From Albidovulum sp. (GTDB taxonomy: Bacteria; Pseudomonadota; Alphaproteobacteria; Rhodobacterales; Rhodobacteraceae), in NCBI GenBank assembly GCA_030837825.1, contig JAUQYB010000110.1, positions 1 through 64,000 on the forward strand: a stretch of DNA of 64,000 bases, given 5' to 3'. The position numbers were made by a program, and so were the translations under genes. A model generated the notes under the pieces. The model was not told where the DNA came from, searched no databases, and saw nothing but the letters and a program-made list of their open reading frames with translations. The first letter of the stretch is position 1. Each line of letters opens with the position of its first letter. Positions 16,390-25,190 of the stretch are shown here, in pieces.

Positions 16390-17377
16390 TGGCGGACTTC
16401 GTCGCCTCGAACCCAAGGGTGGCCGGGTCGAACTCGTAATGCGCGCCGCAGAACTGGCAGTCGGCAGTGACGATGCCCTCGTCGGTGGTCATGTGGCGTA
16501 TGTCCTTCGCCGAGTAGATCGAGAGCGACTCGCGCACCCGTTCCTCCGAGCAGGAACAGCCGAAATGCACGGCCTGCGCGTCGAACACCCGTGGGCCTTC
16601 CTCGTGAAACAGGCGCACGAGAAGATCGGTCGGCGCCACGTTGGGGCCGATCAGCTCCAATTCCTCGACCGTATCGAGCAGCAGATTGGACCGCCCCCAG
16701 TTCTCGCCCTCTTCGCCATCAAGGATATCGCCGGCCGCCAGAAGCCCGCCCTCGCCACTGCCGCCCTCCTTCGCCACGAAAGGAGACGCCTTGGGCATGT
16801 GCTGCAACATCACGCCCCCCGCGCGCCAGGTCTCCGCCCCGCCGGGCAGCGTCGACCGCCCGTAGCTCAGCGCAAAGCGCGTGGGCAACTGTTCGGATTG
16901 CGCAAAATACGTCTCTGCGCAGGCCGAAAGCGAGCCGCCGGCCAGGGGCGTGATGCCCTGATAAGGTGTCGTTCCCGGCCCCTGGTCGATCAGCACTGCG
17001 AGATAGCCGCTGCCCACCTGCGGGAAGCCGGGTCCGTCGGTATCGAGCCTTTCGGCATCAAAGGACGCCCAGGCGCGCATCCGGGCGCTGCCGCCCTCGG
17101 CGGACGGCGCATAGTAGTCCGTCGCGATGATCCTGATGGGCCCATCCCCTCGGATCTGGAGCGACAGCTTCCACCTGAGCTTGATCGTCTGGCCGATCAG
17201 TGCGGTGAGCAACGCCGCCTCGGCCACCAGGGCCTCGACGACGGCGGGATAGCGATGCTGCGCAAGAATGCGGTCAAGCACGCCGTCCAGCCGCGCCACG
17301 CGGCCACGGATATCGGACCGGTCAAGCTGGAACGGAAGGACAGTATCGTCCCAGGCGATCTGCGACAGGCTTGTCAT
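16376..17377 (-). CDS. hslO: Redox-regulated chaperone Hsp33
   Basis: Hsp33 is a cytoplasmic holdase switched on by oxidation. The 333-residue protein carries the zinc-binding cysteines as CSC in a GCSCSEERV context and CQFC near the C-terminus, the redox switch of the family. The core includes the RGDGPIRIIATDYYA and GSGYLAVLIDQGPG segments. It is the first gene of a minus-strand run with the CoA Nudix gene and cca, and it is divergent from another Nudix gene. Confidence 0.94.
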   Translation of the reverse strand: MTSLSQIAWDDTVLPFQLDRSDIRGRVARLDGVLDRILAQHRYPAVVEALVAEAALLTALIGQTIKLRWKLSLQIRGDGPIRIIATDYYAPSAEGGSARMRAWASFDAERLDTDGPGFPQVGSGYLAVLIDQGPGTTPYQGITPLAGGSLSACAETYFAQSEQLPTRFALSYGRSTLPGGAETWRAGGVMLQHMPKASPFVAKEGGSGEGGLLAAGDILDGEEGENWGRSNLLLDTVEELELIGPNVAPTDLLVRLFHEEGPRVFDAQAVHFGCSCSEERVRESLSIYSAKDIRHMTTDEGIVTADCQFCGAHYEFDPATLGFEATKSANDVA

Positions 17378-17453
17378 GGGGGTTTCCTCGGCGCTTGCGC
17401 CCTGCCATACCGCGTGAATATGGGAACGACAACCGGAACGCCAAGGGGACGCG

Positions 17454-17894
17454 ATGATCAGACGGTTCGGTGAACCGCTGGTGCGGGGGCAGAAATACCG
17501 GCTCCGGCACGGCGTCTATGCCGTCCTGCGGCTCGAACGCGAGGTGCTTGTGACCCATCAGGCGGAGCCCGAACCGGAGTTTCAGTTGCCGGGCGGCGGA
17601 ATTGACCCGGGAGAATCGCCGCTTCATGCGCTGCACCGCGAAGTCATGGAGGAAACCGGCTGGTCGATCGCCGGGCCGCGCCGTATCGGGGCGTTCCGCC
17701 GATTCGCCTACATGCCGGAGTATGACCGTTGGGCCGAGAAGCTCTGCACGATCTACACCGCGCGCCCCGTCCGGCGGCTCGGACCGCCGTCCGAGCCGGG
17801 CCACGACCCGATCTGGATGCCGATCGAAGCCGCCTGCCGGCTTCTTGGCAATGCCGGCGACCGGCACTTCGCATGCGCGGTGGCACGGATCTGA
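17454..17894 (+). CDS. Nudix hydrolase of unknown substrate
   Basis: The 146-residue protein contains a complete Nudix box, GGGIDPGESPLHALHREVMEETGW, at about residues 46-69, with the metal-binding REVMEE. The rest gives little hint of the substrate. The N-terminus RRFGEPLVRGQKYRLRHGVYAVL is common to alphaproteobacterial homologues. It is divergent from hslO with a 76-base gap and convergent with the receiver-phosphatase gene, 57 bases away. Confidence 0.85.
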   Translation: MIRRFGEPLVRGQKYRLRHGVYAVLRLEREVLVTHQAEPEPEFQLPGGGIDPGESPLHALHREVMEETGWSIAGPRRIGAFRRFAYMPEYDRWAEKLCTIYTARPVRRLGPPSEPGHDPIWMPIEAACRLLGNAGDRHFACAVARI

Positions 17895-17951
17895 CGCCCG
17901 CCGAGCCGTTCCGCTTTGCAGGCTCTGCTTCCCGAAGAGACGTGCGCCCCC

Positions 17952-19232
17952 TCAAGTGCCTGCAAACTCCAGCACGATCGCGGATACGTCGTCATCCAGG
18001 CCCGCACCCGGAGTCATTTCCTGGCTGAGCCGCCAGAACAGGTCGTCAAGATACTCGCCACCAGCGCCACCGCAGGCGGCAAGGCCGGCAAGACGCACCA
18101 GTCCGTCGGCGCCGAGCATGCTGCCGTCCTTCATAAGGCATTCGGTGAAGCCGTCGCTGTAAAGAAGGATGCGGTCGCCGCGCTCCAGAACCACCTCGAA
18201 TTCTTGCCAACCGGCCTCGGCAAACATCCCGATCGGCATGCCGCCCTCGCCCAGGAACTCCGCCGAACCGTCGGCACGCAGAATGAGCGGGTGGGGGTGG
18301 CCGCATTGCACCATGCGGACCGACCCCGTGAACAGATCGGCGACGCCGTAAACCATCGTAAAATACTCGTCGATCCCGGTGTCGGCGGTCATCCGCGCGT
18401 TCAGGGCCGCCGCAACCTCCGATGGCCTTCGAAGCCCGTAGAAATGCCACTGCCGCTGCTCCATCGCGACATTCTGCGCGAAATTCGACGGCGAGAGATA
18501 GCTCGCGAGCCGCGCCGTCAGCAACGCGGCGGTGATGCCGTGGCCGGAGACGTCGAGGCTGTAGAAACCAACCTGGTTGAACCCTGGGGTGAAAAGGCCG
18601 ACCAGGTCTCCTCCGATATGGCCGCTGGGCTTGAGAAGGAGGCCGAATCGCGACGGCCCGAAGCGCCTCGTGCGTTCCGGCACAAGCGATTCCTGGATCT
18701 TCTTGGCCTGCATCAGGTCCCGGTTGATGGAATCGTAAAGGTCTTGCAACTCGCCCAGCGCCGACGACAGGAGACGGTTCTTGTCCGTCAGCTCCCTTTC
18801 CATCCGCAAAATGCGTTCGCCGGCGGCGATACGGGCGCGCAGTTCATCACCGCTGACCGGCTTGATGAGGAAATCATCCGCCCCGCCTTCGAGACCACGG
18901 GCAATTTCGGCGGTTTCCGTCTTGGACGTAAGGAGAATGAAGTAGACGTAGTGCGCGGCGACACGCGCGCGGAGTTGCTGGCAGAACTCGATCCCGGTCA
19001 TTCCAGGCATCATCCAGTCCGAGATCACGAGATCGGGCGGCTCGCAGTCGCACAGATGCAACGCTTCCTCCGCCGTGCCCGCCTCCACCACGGCGTAGCC
19101 GGATCGGGCGAGCTGCGTGGACAGGATCTTCCGCTGCATCCGGCTGTCGTCGACGACCAGGACACGCCGGACCGCCCGGCCCCGATCGCCCGGCGTCCGC
19201 CCGCCTTCCGTCTGCACGACCGCCTTGATCAT
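17952..19232 (-). CDS. Response regulator with PP2C-type phosphatase output (RbaY/RsbU-like)
   Basis: An N-terminal receiver domain has the acidic pair Asp28-Asp29, phosphoacceptor Asp72 (VISDWMMPG), Thr102 and Lys124 (IKPVS). A coiled-coil linker (about 145-185) joins it to a C-terminal PP2C/SpoIIE phosphatase with metal-binding GGDL, DVSGHGITAALLTA, LYSDGFTECL and DDDVSAIVLEF. Proteins of this design dephosphorylate a STAS-domain anti-anti-sigma factor; RbaY of Rhodobacter capsulatus is one. The start at 19232 (MIKAVVQ, 426 residues) has GGAAGG 4 bases upstream; longer forms lack domains. An Hpt gene is divergent from it. No STAS or anti-sigma gene lies in this window. Confidence 0.88.
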   Translation of the reverse strand: MIKAVVQTEGGRTPGDRGRAVRRVLVVDDSRMQRKILSTQLARSGYAVVEAGTAEEALHLCDCEPPDLVISDWMMPGMTGIEFCQQLRARVAAHYVYFILLTSKTETAEIARGLEGGADDFLIKPVSGDELRARIAAGERILRMERELTDKNRLLSSALGELQDLYDSINRDLMQAKKIQESLVPERTRRFGPSRFGLLLKPSGHIGGDLVGLFTPGFNQVGFYSLDVSGHGITAALLTARLASYLSPSNFAQNVAMEQRQWHFYGLRRPSEVAAALNARMTADTGIDEYFTMVYGVADLFTGSVRMVQCGHPHPLILRADGSAEFLGEGGMPIGMFAEAGWQEFEVVLERGDRILLYSDGFTECLMKDGSMLGADGLVRLAGLAACGGAGGEYLDDLFWRLSQEMTPGAGLDDDVSAIVLEFAGT

Positions 19233-19358
19233 CGCCTTCCAAGCAGCTCCGCGATTCCGTTCATTTAGCGGCGGCGGAGTTAACGGCTGCTGAAGCCTTG
19301 GCGGCACCGATCCGGGGCGCGGATTAACGGGCCGGAAACGCACCGCGCATATGCTTTC

Positions 19359-19377
19359 TGTGCCAAGGGGTGGCACA
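19359..19377 (+). promoter_or_regulatory. Hairpin enclosing the ribosome binding site of the Hpt gene
   Basis: TGTGCCA (19359-19365) and TGGCACA (19371-19377) form a perfect 7-bp inverted repeat around AGGGG. The loop is the likely Shine-Dalgarno sequence and the last stem base is the A of the ATG. In RNA this would hold the ribosome site in a small loop; as DNA it could be an operator. Confidence 0.5.
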
Positions 19378-19739
19378 TGGTGGAAAAAATGATGATTGAT
19401 TGGCAACGCGCAAACGACCTGCGCGCCGAGATCGGATGCGAAGGCTTCGCCGAGGTCGTGGAGCTTTTTCTTGATGAAGTGGAAGGCGTCGTCCTCCGGT
19501 TGAAGACCCGGCCGGAACCGGCACGCTACGAAGCCGACCTGCATTTTCTCAAGGGCGGGGCCTGGAACCTCGGCTTTGCCGAGTTCGGCGCCCTCTGCCA
19601 GGATGGGGAACGCAAGGCCGCTGCGGGCGACACATCACAGATCGACATCGCCCGGATCGTGGAGGCCTATTTCATCTCGAAGGATGAATTCCTCGCGGGC
19701 CTTTCGGATCCGGTGCGCATGCCGGCCAGCGCCGCCTGA
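19377..19739 (+). CDS. Histidine phosphotransfer (Hpt) domain protein
   Basis: This 120-residue protein is almost only an Hpt domain: four predicted helices with the motif LHFLKGGAWNLGF, in which His56 should be the phosphorylated residue. It would pass phosphate between a hybrid kinase and a receiver. The obvious partner is the divergently transcribed receiver-PP2C protein 144 bases away (inference from position). Two starts are possible: ATG 19377, used here, and ATG 19389, which has GGTGGA upstream. Its end lies 7 bases from the convergent ilvA stop. Confidence 0.85.
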   Translation: MVEKMMIDWQRANDLRAEIGCEGFAEVVELFLDEVEGVVLRLKTRPEPARYEADLHFLKGGAWNLGFAEFGALCQDGERKAAAGDTSQIDIARIVEAYFISKDEFLAGLSDPVRMPASAA

Positions 19740-19746
19740 CCCCGCA

Positions 19747-20994
19747 TCAGACCAGGAATTCGGCAAGCGCCTCGTCATCGGTGATGTCGCGATAGGCGAA
19801 GGCCGCATCGTCCATCTTCCGCGTGAAATCCGCGAAGTTGGGGGCGGCCTTCGTCTCGATCCCGATCAGGACGGAGCCGAAGTTGCGGGCGGATTTCTTC
19901 AGATACTCGAACCGGGCGATGTCGTCCTCGGGGCCGAGCATGGCGAGGAACTCGCGCAGGGCGCCGGGCCGCTGCGGCATCCGCAGGATGAAGTATTTCT
20001 TGAGCCCCGCATAGCGCTGGGCCCGCTCCCGCACCTCCGGCAGACGCTCGAAATCGAAGTTGCCGCCGGAGGTGACGCAAACCACGGTCCGCCCGCGGAT
20101 CACCTCGGCAAGCTCGGGCAGCGCGTCGACCGACAGCGCCCCGGCAGGCTCCAGCACGATTCCCTCGACGTTCAGCATTTCCAGCATGGTGATGCAGATC
20201 CGGTCTTCGGGCGCGGCGATGATGTCCGTCGCCGCGATGCCCTTCAGCCGGGCGAACGGCTTCTCGCCGATCCGCGCCACGGCGGCGCCATCGACGAAGC
20301 TGTTGACCCGCTTCAACGTGACAGGCTCTCCGGCAGCGACGGCCGCGGCAAGGCTCGCACCGCCGAGCGGTTCGACGAACCTGAATCGCGTGGCGGGAGC
20401 GGCCTCGGCAAAGACGCTTGTCACGCCCGCGGCCAGCCCGCCCCCGCCGACGGGCAGGATCACCAGATCCGGCGGGACAGGAAGCTGATCGAGGATCTCG
20501 ACGGCGACGCTCGCCTGCCCCTCGATCACGTCCGCATCGTCGAAGGGCGACAGGAACCGCGCCCCCGCCTCCTCGCAATAGGTCTGCGCCGCAGCGAGAG
20601 TCCGGTCGAAATAGTCCCCGACAAGGCGGATTTCTACACTGTCGCCGCCGAACATGCGGGTCTTGTCGATCTTCTGCTGGGGCGTCGTCACCGGCATGAA
20701 GATCGTGCCGCGCACCCCGAAGTGGCGGCAGGCATAGGCCATGCCCTGCGCGTGGTTGCCGGCACTCGCGCAGACGAAATGGCCCTGCGCCGGATCGGCC
20801 GCGCGCACCCGCTGCATCGCGGTGAAGGCGCCGCGCAGCTTGTAGCTGCGCACCGGCGTCAGGTCTTCGCGCTTGAGCCAGATCTCGGCGCCGTAACGGG
20901 CCGACAGATGATCGTTCCGCTGCAGCGGGGTTGCGGGGAAAAGCCCGCGCAGCGCCTCCGTCGCCTGACGCGCCCGGTTCAGGAAATCGCCCAT
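19747..20994 (-). CDS. ilvA: Threonine ammonia-lyase (threonine dehydratase)
   Basis: IlvA converts threonine to 2-oxobutanoate, the first committed step to isoleucine. The 415-residue enzyme has the PLP-binding Lys52 in VRSYKLRGAF, the SAGNHAQG loop and the glycine-rich PVGGGGLAAG phosphate site. The C-terminus ends in a single ACT-like regulatory region (YFILRMPQRPGALREFLAML), typical of this shorter class. The start at 20994 has GGAGGTG upstream; the very long open frame that continues to 22725 is only the antisense of argG. Confidence 0.93.
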   Translation of the reverse strand: MGDFLNRARQATEALRGLFPATPLQRNDHLSARYGAEIWLKREDLTPVRSYKLRGAFTAMQRVRAADPAQGHFVCASAGNHAQGMAYACRHFGVRGTIFMPVTTPQQKIDKTRMFGGDSVEIRLVGDYFDRTLAAAQTYCEEAGARFLSPFDDADVIEGQASVAVEILDQLPVPPDLVILPVGGGGLAAGVTSVFAEAAPATRFRFVEPLGGASLAAAVAAGEPVTLKRVNSFVDGAAVARIGEKPFARLKGIAATDIIAAPEDRICITMLEMLNVEGIVLEPAGALSVDALPELAEVIRGRTVVCVTSGGNFDFERLPEVRERAQRYAGLKKYFILRMPQRPGALREFLAMLGPEDDIARFEYLKKSARNFGSVLIGIETKAAPNFADFTRKMDDAAFAYRDITDDEALAEFLV

Positions 20995-21153
20995 GTCCAC
21001 CTCCGTATCCGCCCGCGGGAGCCGTGGCACCGGGTTGCCAAGGATCGCGGCCAATGTCCATTCCCCGCCGCCCAGTCCACGGCGCCGCGCCTTGCCCTTG
21101 GCACCGTTCTCCGATAATCGCGGCACGATTGACGCTGGCCGACGGAGGTTCGC

Positions 21154-22380
<1,227 letters not shown>

Positions 22381-22492
22381 GCCATCGGGCAGGGCGGCCC
22401 CGCGCCGGGTGCCGCGCATGACGTAAGGGCCCGCTTGCGGTCCGCCGGGATTGCCCGCTATGCCGGCATCACCTGACCCGGCCGGAGCCAGC

Positions 22493-22777
22493 ATGTCCCT
22501 CGACGCGATTGCCGCCGATATCCGCAAGGCTCTGGAAACCAGGCGTTTCTCCGGCACGCTCAAGTTCGATTGCGGCCCCTCCGGCGTGATCGTCCTGGCA
22601 GACGGGACAGCGTCCACCGCAGACCGGGAGACTGACTGCACCCTGGCACTTTCCGAACAAAATCTGGTCAAGCTGCTCGATGGCAAGCTTAACCCGATGA
22701 CCGCGGTGGTGCTGGGCAAGCTCAAGGTTTCGGGTGACCTTGGCGTGGCGATGGGGCTCGCGAAGCTGCTCGGCTAG
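22493..22777 (+). CDS. SCP2 sterol-carrier-domain protein
   Basis: The 94-residue product consists of a single SCP2-like fold: LKFDCGPSGVIVLADG, then DCTLALSEQNLVKLLDGKLNPMTAVVLGKLKVSGDLGVAMGLAKLL. Such small proteins bind lipids or acyl chains in the cytoplasm, and their role in bacteria is poorly known. ATG 22493 was chosen over 22451 because GGAG lies a few bases upstream and homologues start near here. Its stop shares CTAG with the stop of convergent maeB. Confidence 0.88.
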   Translation: MSLDAIAADIRKALETRRFSGTLKFDCGPSGVIVLADGTASTADRETDCTLALSEQNLVKLLDGKLNPMTAVVLGKLKVSGDLGVAMGLAKLLG

Positions 22778-25059
22778 GCGCCGCGCCGCACGCCCTGCGA
22801 GCCGAGTCCGATCCGGCACGCGGCGATCACCGCCATGTTGAGAATATCGTTCACCGTCGAGCCGGTCGAACAGATCTGGATCGGCTTGTCGACGCCGGTC
22901 AGGATCGGGCCGATCACCGTGGCCCCGGCCATTTCCTGCATCAGCTTCACCGAGATCGAGGCCGAATGGCGCGCGGGCACGACAAGCACGTTGGCCGGGC
23001 CGGAAAGCCGGCAGAACGGGTAGTGCGCCATCTGGTCCATGTTCAGCGCCACGTCCACCGTCATCTCGCCCTCGTATTCGAAATCGACACCTCTCTGGTC
23101 AAGCGCCCTGGGGGCCTGGTGCATCTTCGTGGCCCGCTCGCTGACCGGATAGCCGAAGGTCGAGAAGGACAGGAACGCCACCCGCGGCTCGATTCCAAGC
23201 CCACGCGCCACGGCCGCCCCGCGTTCGGCGATGTCGGCGAGGTCTTCCTCGTCGGGCCATTCGTGCACCAGCGTGTCGCCGATGAAGACGATCCGGCCGC
23301 GGTGCAGGACCGCGGTGATCCCCACGGCACCATCCTCGGCGCGCGCATCGAAGACGTGGTTGATGAGGCCGAGAATATAGGCGGACTTGCGCGTCGCCCC
23401 CGTGACCAGCCCGTCGCCATGCCCATGCGCGAGCATCAGTGCCGAGAACACGTGCCGGTCGCGCGCCGCCAGGCGGTGAACGTCCTGGCGGTCGAAGCCC
23501 TGCCGTTGCAGCCGGGCGTAGAGAAAATCCTTGTAGGTGGAAAGGCAGGTCGTGTTCGCGGCATTCACGACCTCAAGCTCCCTGACCGCATCCGCGAGCC
23601 CTTCGGCGGTGAGCTTCTCCTTCACATCGGCCTCGCGGCCGACGACGAGCGCCTTGCCGAGCCCTGCCCGCTGCCAGGCGACGGCAGCCTTGAGCACGCG
23701 CGGATCGTCGCCTTCCGCAAAGATCATGCGCGCCTGCGCCTGACGCGCGCGGGCATGGATGCCCTGCAGGATCGACGCGGTCGGGTCCATCCGCGATTTC
23801 AGGTGCAACTCGTAGGCGTTCATGTCGATGATCGGCCTGCGCGCGACGCCGGTCTTCATGCCCGCCTTCGCCACCGCAGGCGGAATCACGTAGATCAGCC
23901 GCGGGTCGAACGGCGTGGGAATGATGTAGTCGCGCCCGAACGAAAGCTTGCGGCCATAGGCCATCGCCACCTCGTCCGGCACATCCTCGCGCGCGAGCCG
24001 CGCCAACGCCTCGGCGCAGGCGATCTTCATCTCGTCGTTGATGGCGCGGGCATGGATGTCGAGCGCGCCGCGGAAGAGATAGGGAAAGCCGAGGACATTG
24101 TTGACCTGGTTGGGATAGTCGCTGCGCCCGGTCGCCACGATCGCATCGGGCCGGACCGCCTGCGCTTCCTCGGGCGTGATCTCGGGATCGGGATTCGCCA
24201 TCGCGAAAATCACGGGATTGGGCCCCATCGACGCAACCATCCCGGCCGTCACCGCCCCCTTCGCCGAAACGCCGAGGAACACGTCTGCCCCTTTCATTGC
24301 ATCTTCCAGGGTGCGCGCGCCGGTCTTCACGGCGTGGGCGGACTTCCACTGGTTCATCCCCTCGGTGCGGCCCTGCCAGATCACGCCCTTGGTGTCGCAC
24401 ATGATGCAGTTGTCGTGCTTCGCCCCCATCGACTTGATGAGTTCGAGGCAGGCGATGCCGGCGGCGCCCGCGCCGTTCAGGACCACCTTGCACTCCTCGA
24501 TCCGCTTTCCCGAAAGCTCGAGCGCGTTGATGAGGCCCGCGGCACAGATCACCGCCGTCCCGTGCTGGTCATCATGGAACACCGGAATGTCCATGATCTC
24601 TTTCAGCCGGCTTTCGACGATGAAGCATTCAGGCGCCTTGATGTCTTCGAGGTTGATCCCCCCGAAGGTCGGGCCCATCAGCTTCACCGCCTGGATGATT
24701 TCCTCCGGGTCTTCGGTATCAAGCTCGATGTCGATCGCGTTCACGTCGGCGAACCGCTTGAAGAGCACCGCCTTGCCCTCCATCACCGGCTTCGAGGCGA
24801 GCGCGCCGAGGTTGCCGAGCCCGAGGATCGCCGTGCCGTTCGACACCACGGCAACCATGTTGCCCTTGTTGGTGTAGTCATATGCCGTCTCCGGCGCCTC
24901 GGCGATGGCCTGGACCGGAACGGCGACGCCGGGAGAGTAGGCAAGCGACAGGTCGCGCTGCGTCGCCATCGGCTTCGACGCCACCACCTCATACTTCCCC
25001 GGAACCGGGCTCAGGTGATAGGCGAGCGCTTCTTCCGGCGTGACGCGGTTCTTCGACAT
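22774..25059 (-). CDS. maeB: NADP-dependent malic enzyme with C-terminal phosphotransacetylase-like domain
   Basis: MaeB oxidatively decarboxylates malate to pyruvate. The 761-residue protein has the malic enzyme domain to about residue 430 (LAYSPGVAVP, the ITPEEAQAV and VFHDDQHGTA motifs, and the GAGAAG NADP fold in VVLNGAGAAGIACLEL) and a phosphotransacetylase-like domain to the end, as in the long bacterial MaeB class, where that domain is regulatory. It is divergent from mutS (131 bases) and its stop overlaps the SCP2 gene. Confidence 0.95.
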   Translation of the reverse strand: MSKNRVTPEEALAYHLSPVPGKYEVVASKPMATQRDLSLAYSPGVAVPVQAIAEAPETAYDYTNKGNMVAVVSNGTAILGLGNLGALASKPVMEGKAVLFKRFADVNAIDIELDTEDPEEIIQAVKLMGPTFGGINLEDIKAPECFIVESRLKEIMDIPVFHDDQHGTAVICAAGLINALELSGKRIEECKVVLNGAGAAGIACLELIKSMGAKHDNCIMCDTKGVIWQGRTEGMNQWKSAHAVKTGARTLEDAMKGADVFLGVSAKGAVTAGMVASMGPNPVIFAMANPDPEITPEEAQAVRPDAIVATGRSDYPNQVNNVLGFPYLFRGALDIHARAINDEMKIACAEALARLAREDVPDEVAMAYGRKLSFGRDYIIPTPFDPRLIYVIPPAVAKAGMKTGVARRPIIDMNAYELHLKSRMDPTASILQGIHARARQAQARMIFAEGDDPRVLKAAVAWQRAGLGKALVVGREADVKEKLTAEGLADAVRELEVVNAANTTCLSTYKDFLYARLQRQGFDRQDVHRLAARDRHVFSALMLAHGHGDGLVTGATRKSAYILGLINHVFDARAEDGAVGITAVLHRGRIVFIGDTLVHEWPDEEDLADIAERGAAVARGLGIEPRVAFLSFSTFGYPVSERATKMHQAPRALDQRGVDFEYEGEMTVDVALNMDQMAHYPFCRLSGPANVLVVPARHSASISVKLMQEMAGATVIGPILTGVDKPIQICSTGSTVNDILNMAVIAACRIGLGSQGVRRGA

Positions 25060-25190
25060 TTGCTCGGCTTCTCCTTGGGGCGCGCCGCCGTCTTACCGTT
25101 CCGCGCGGCGTGTCACAATGACGAGGATTACCCGCTTTTCCGAACGCTGCCGCTTTTGTAGGGTCCGGCGGGGCCTGTGGGGGAAAGCGC

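Noticed and set aside
20995..21153. GATAAT near 21112 as the -10 element of argG.
   Set aside because: The nearest acceptable -35 gives a spacing of 15 or fewer bases, so I could not support a promoter.
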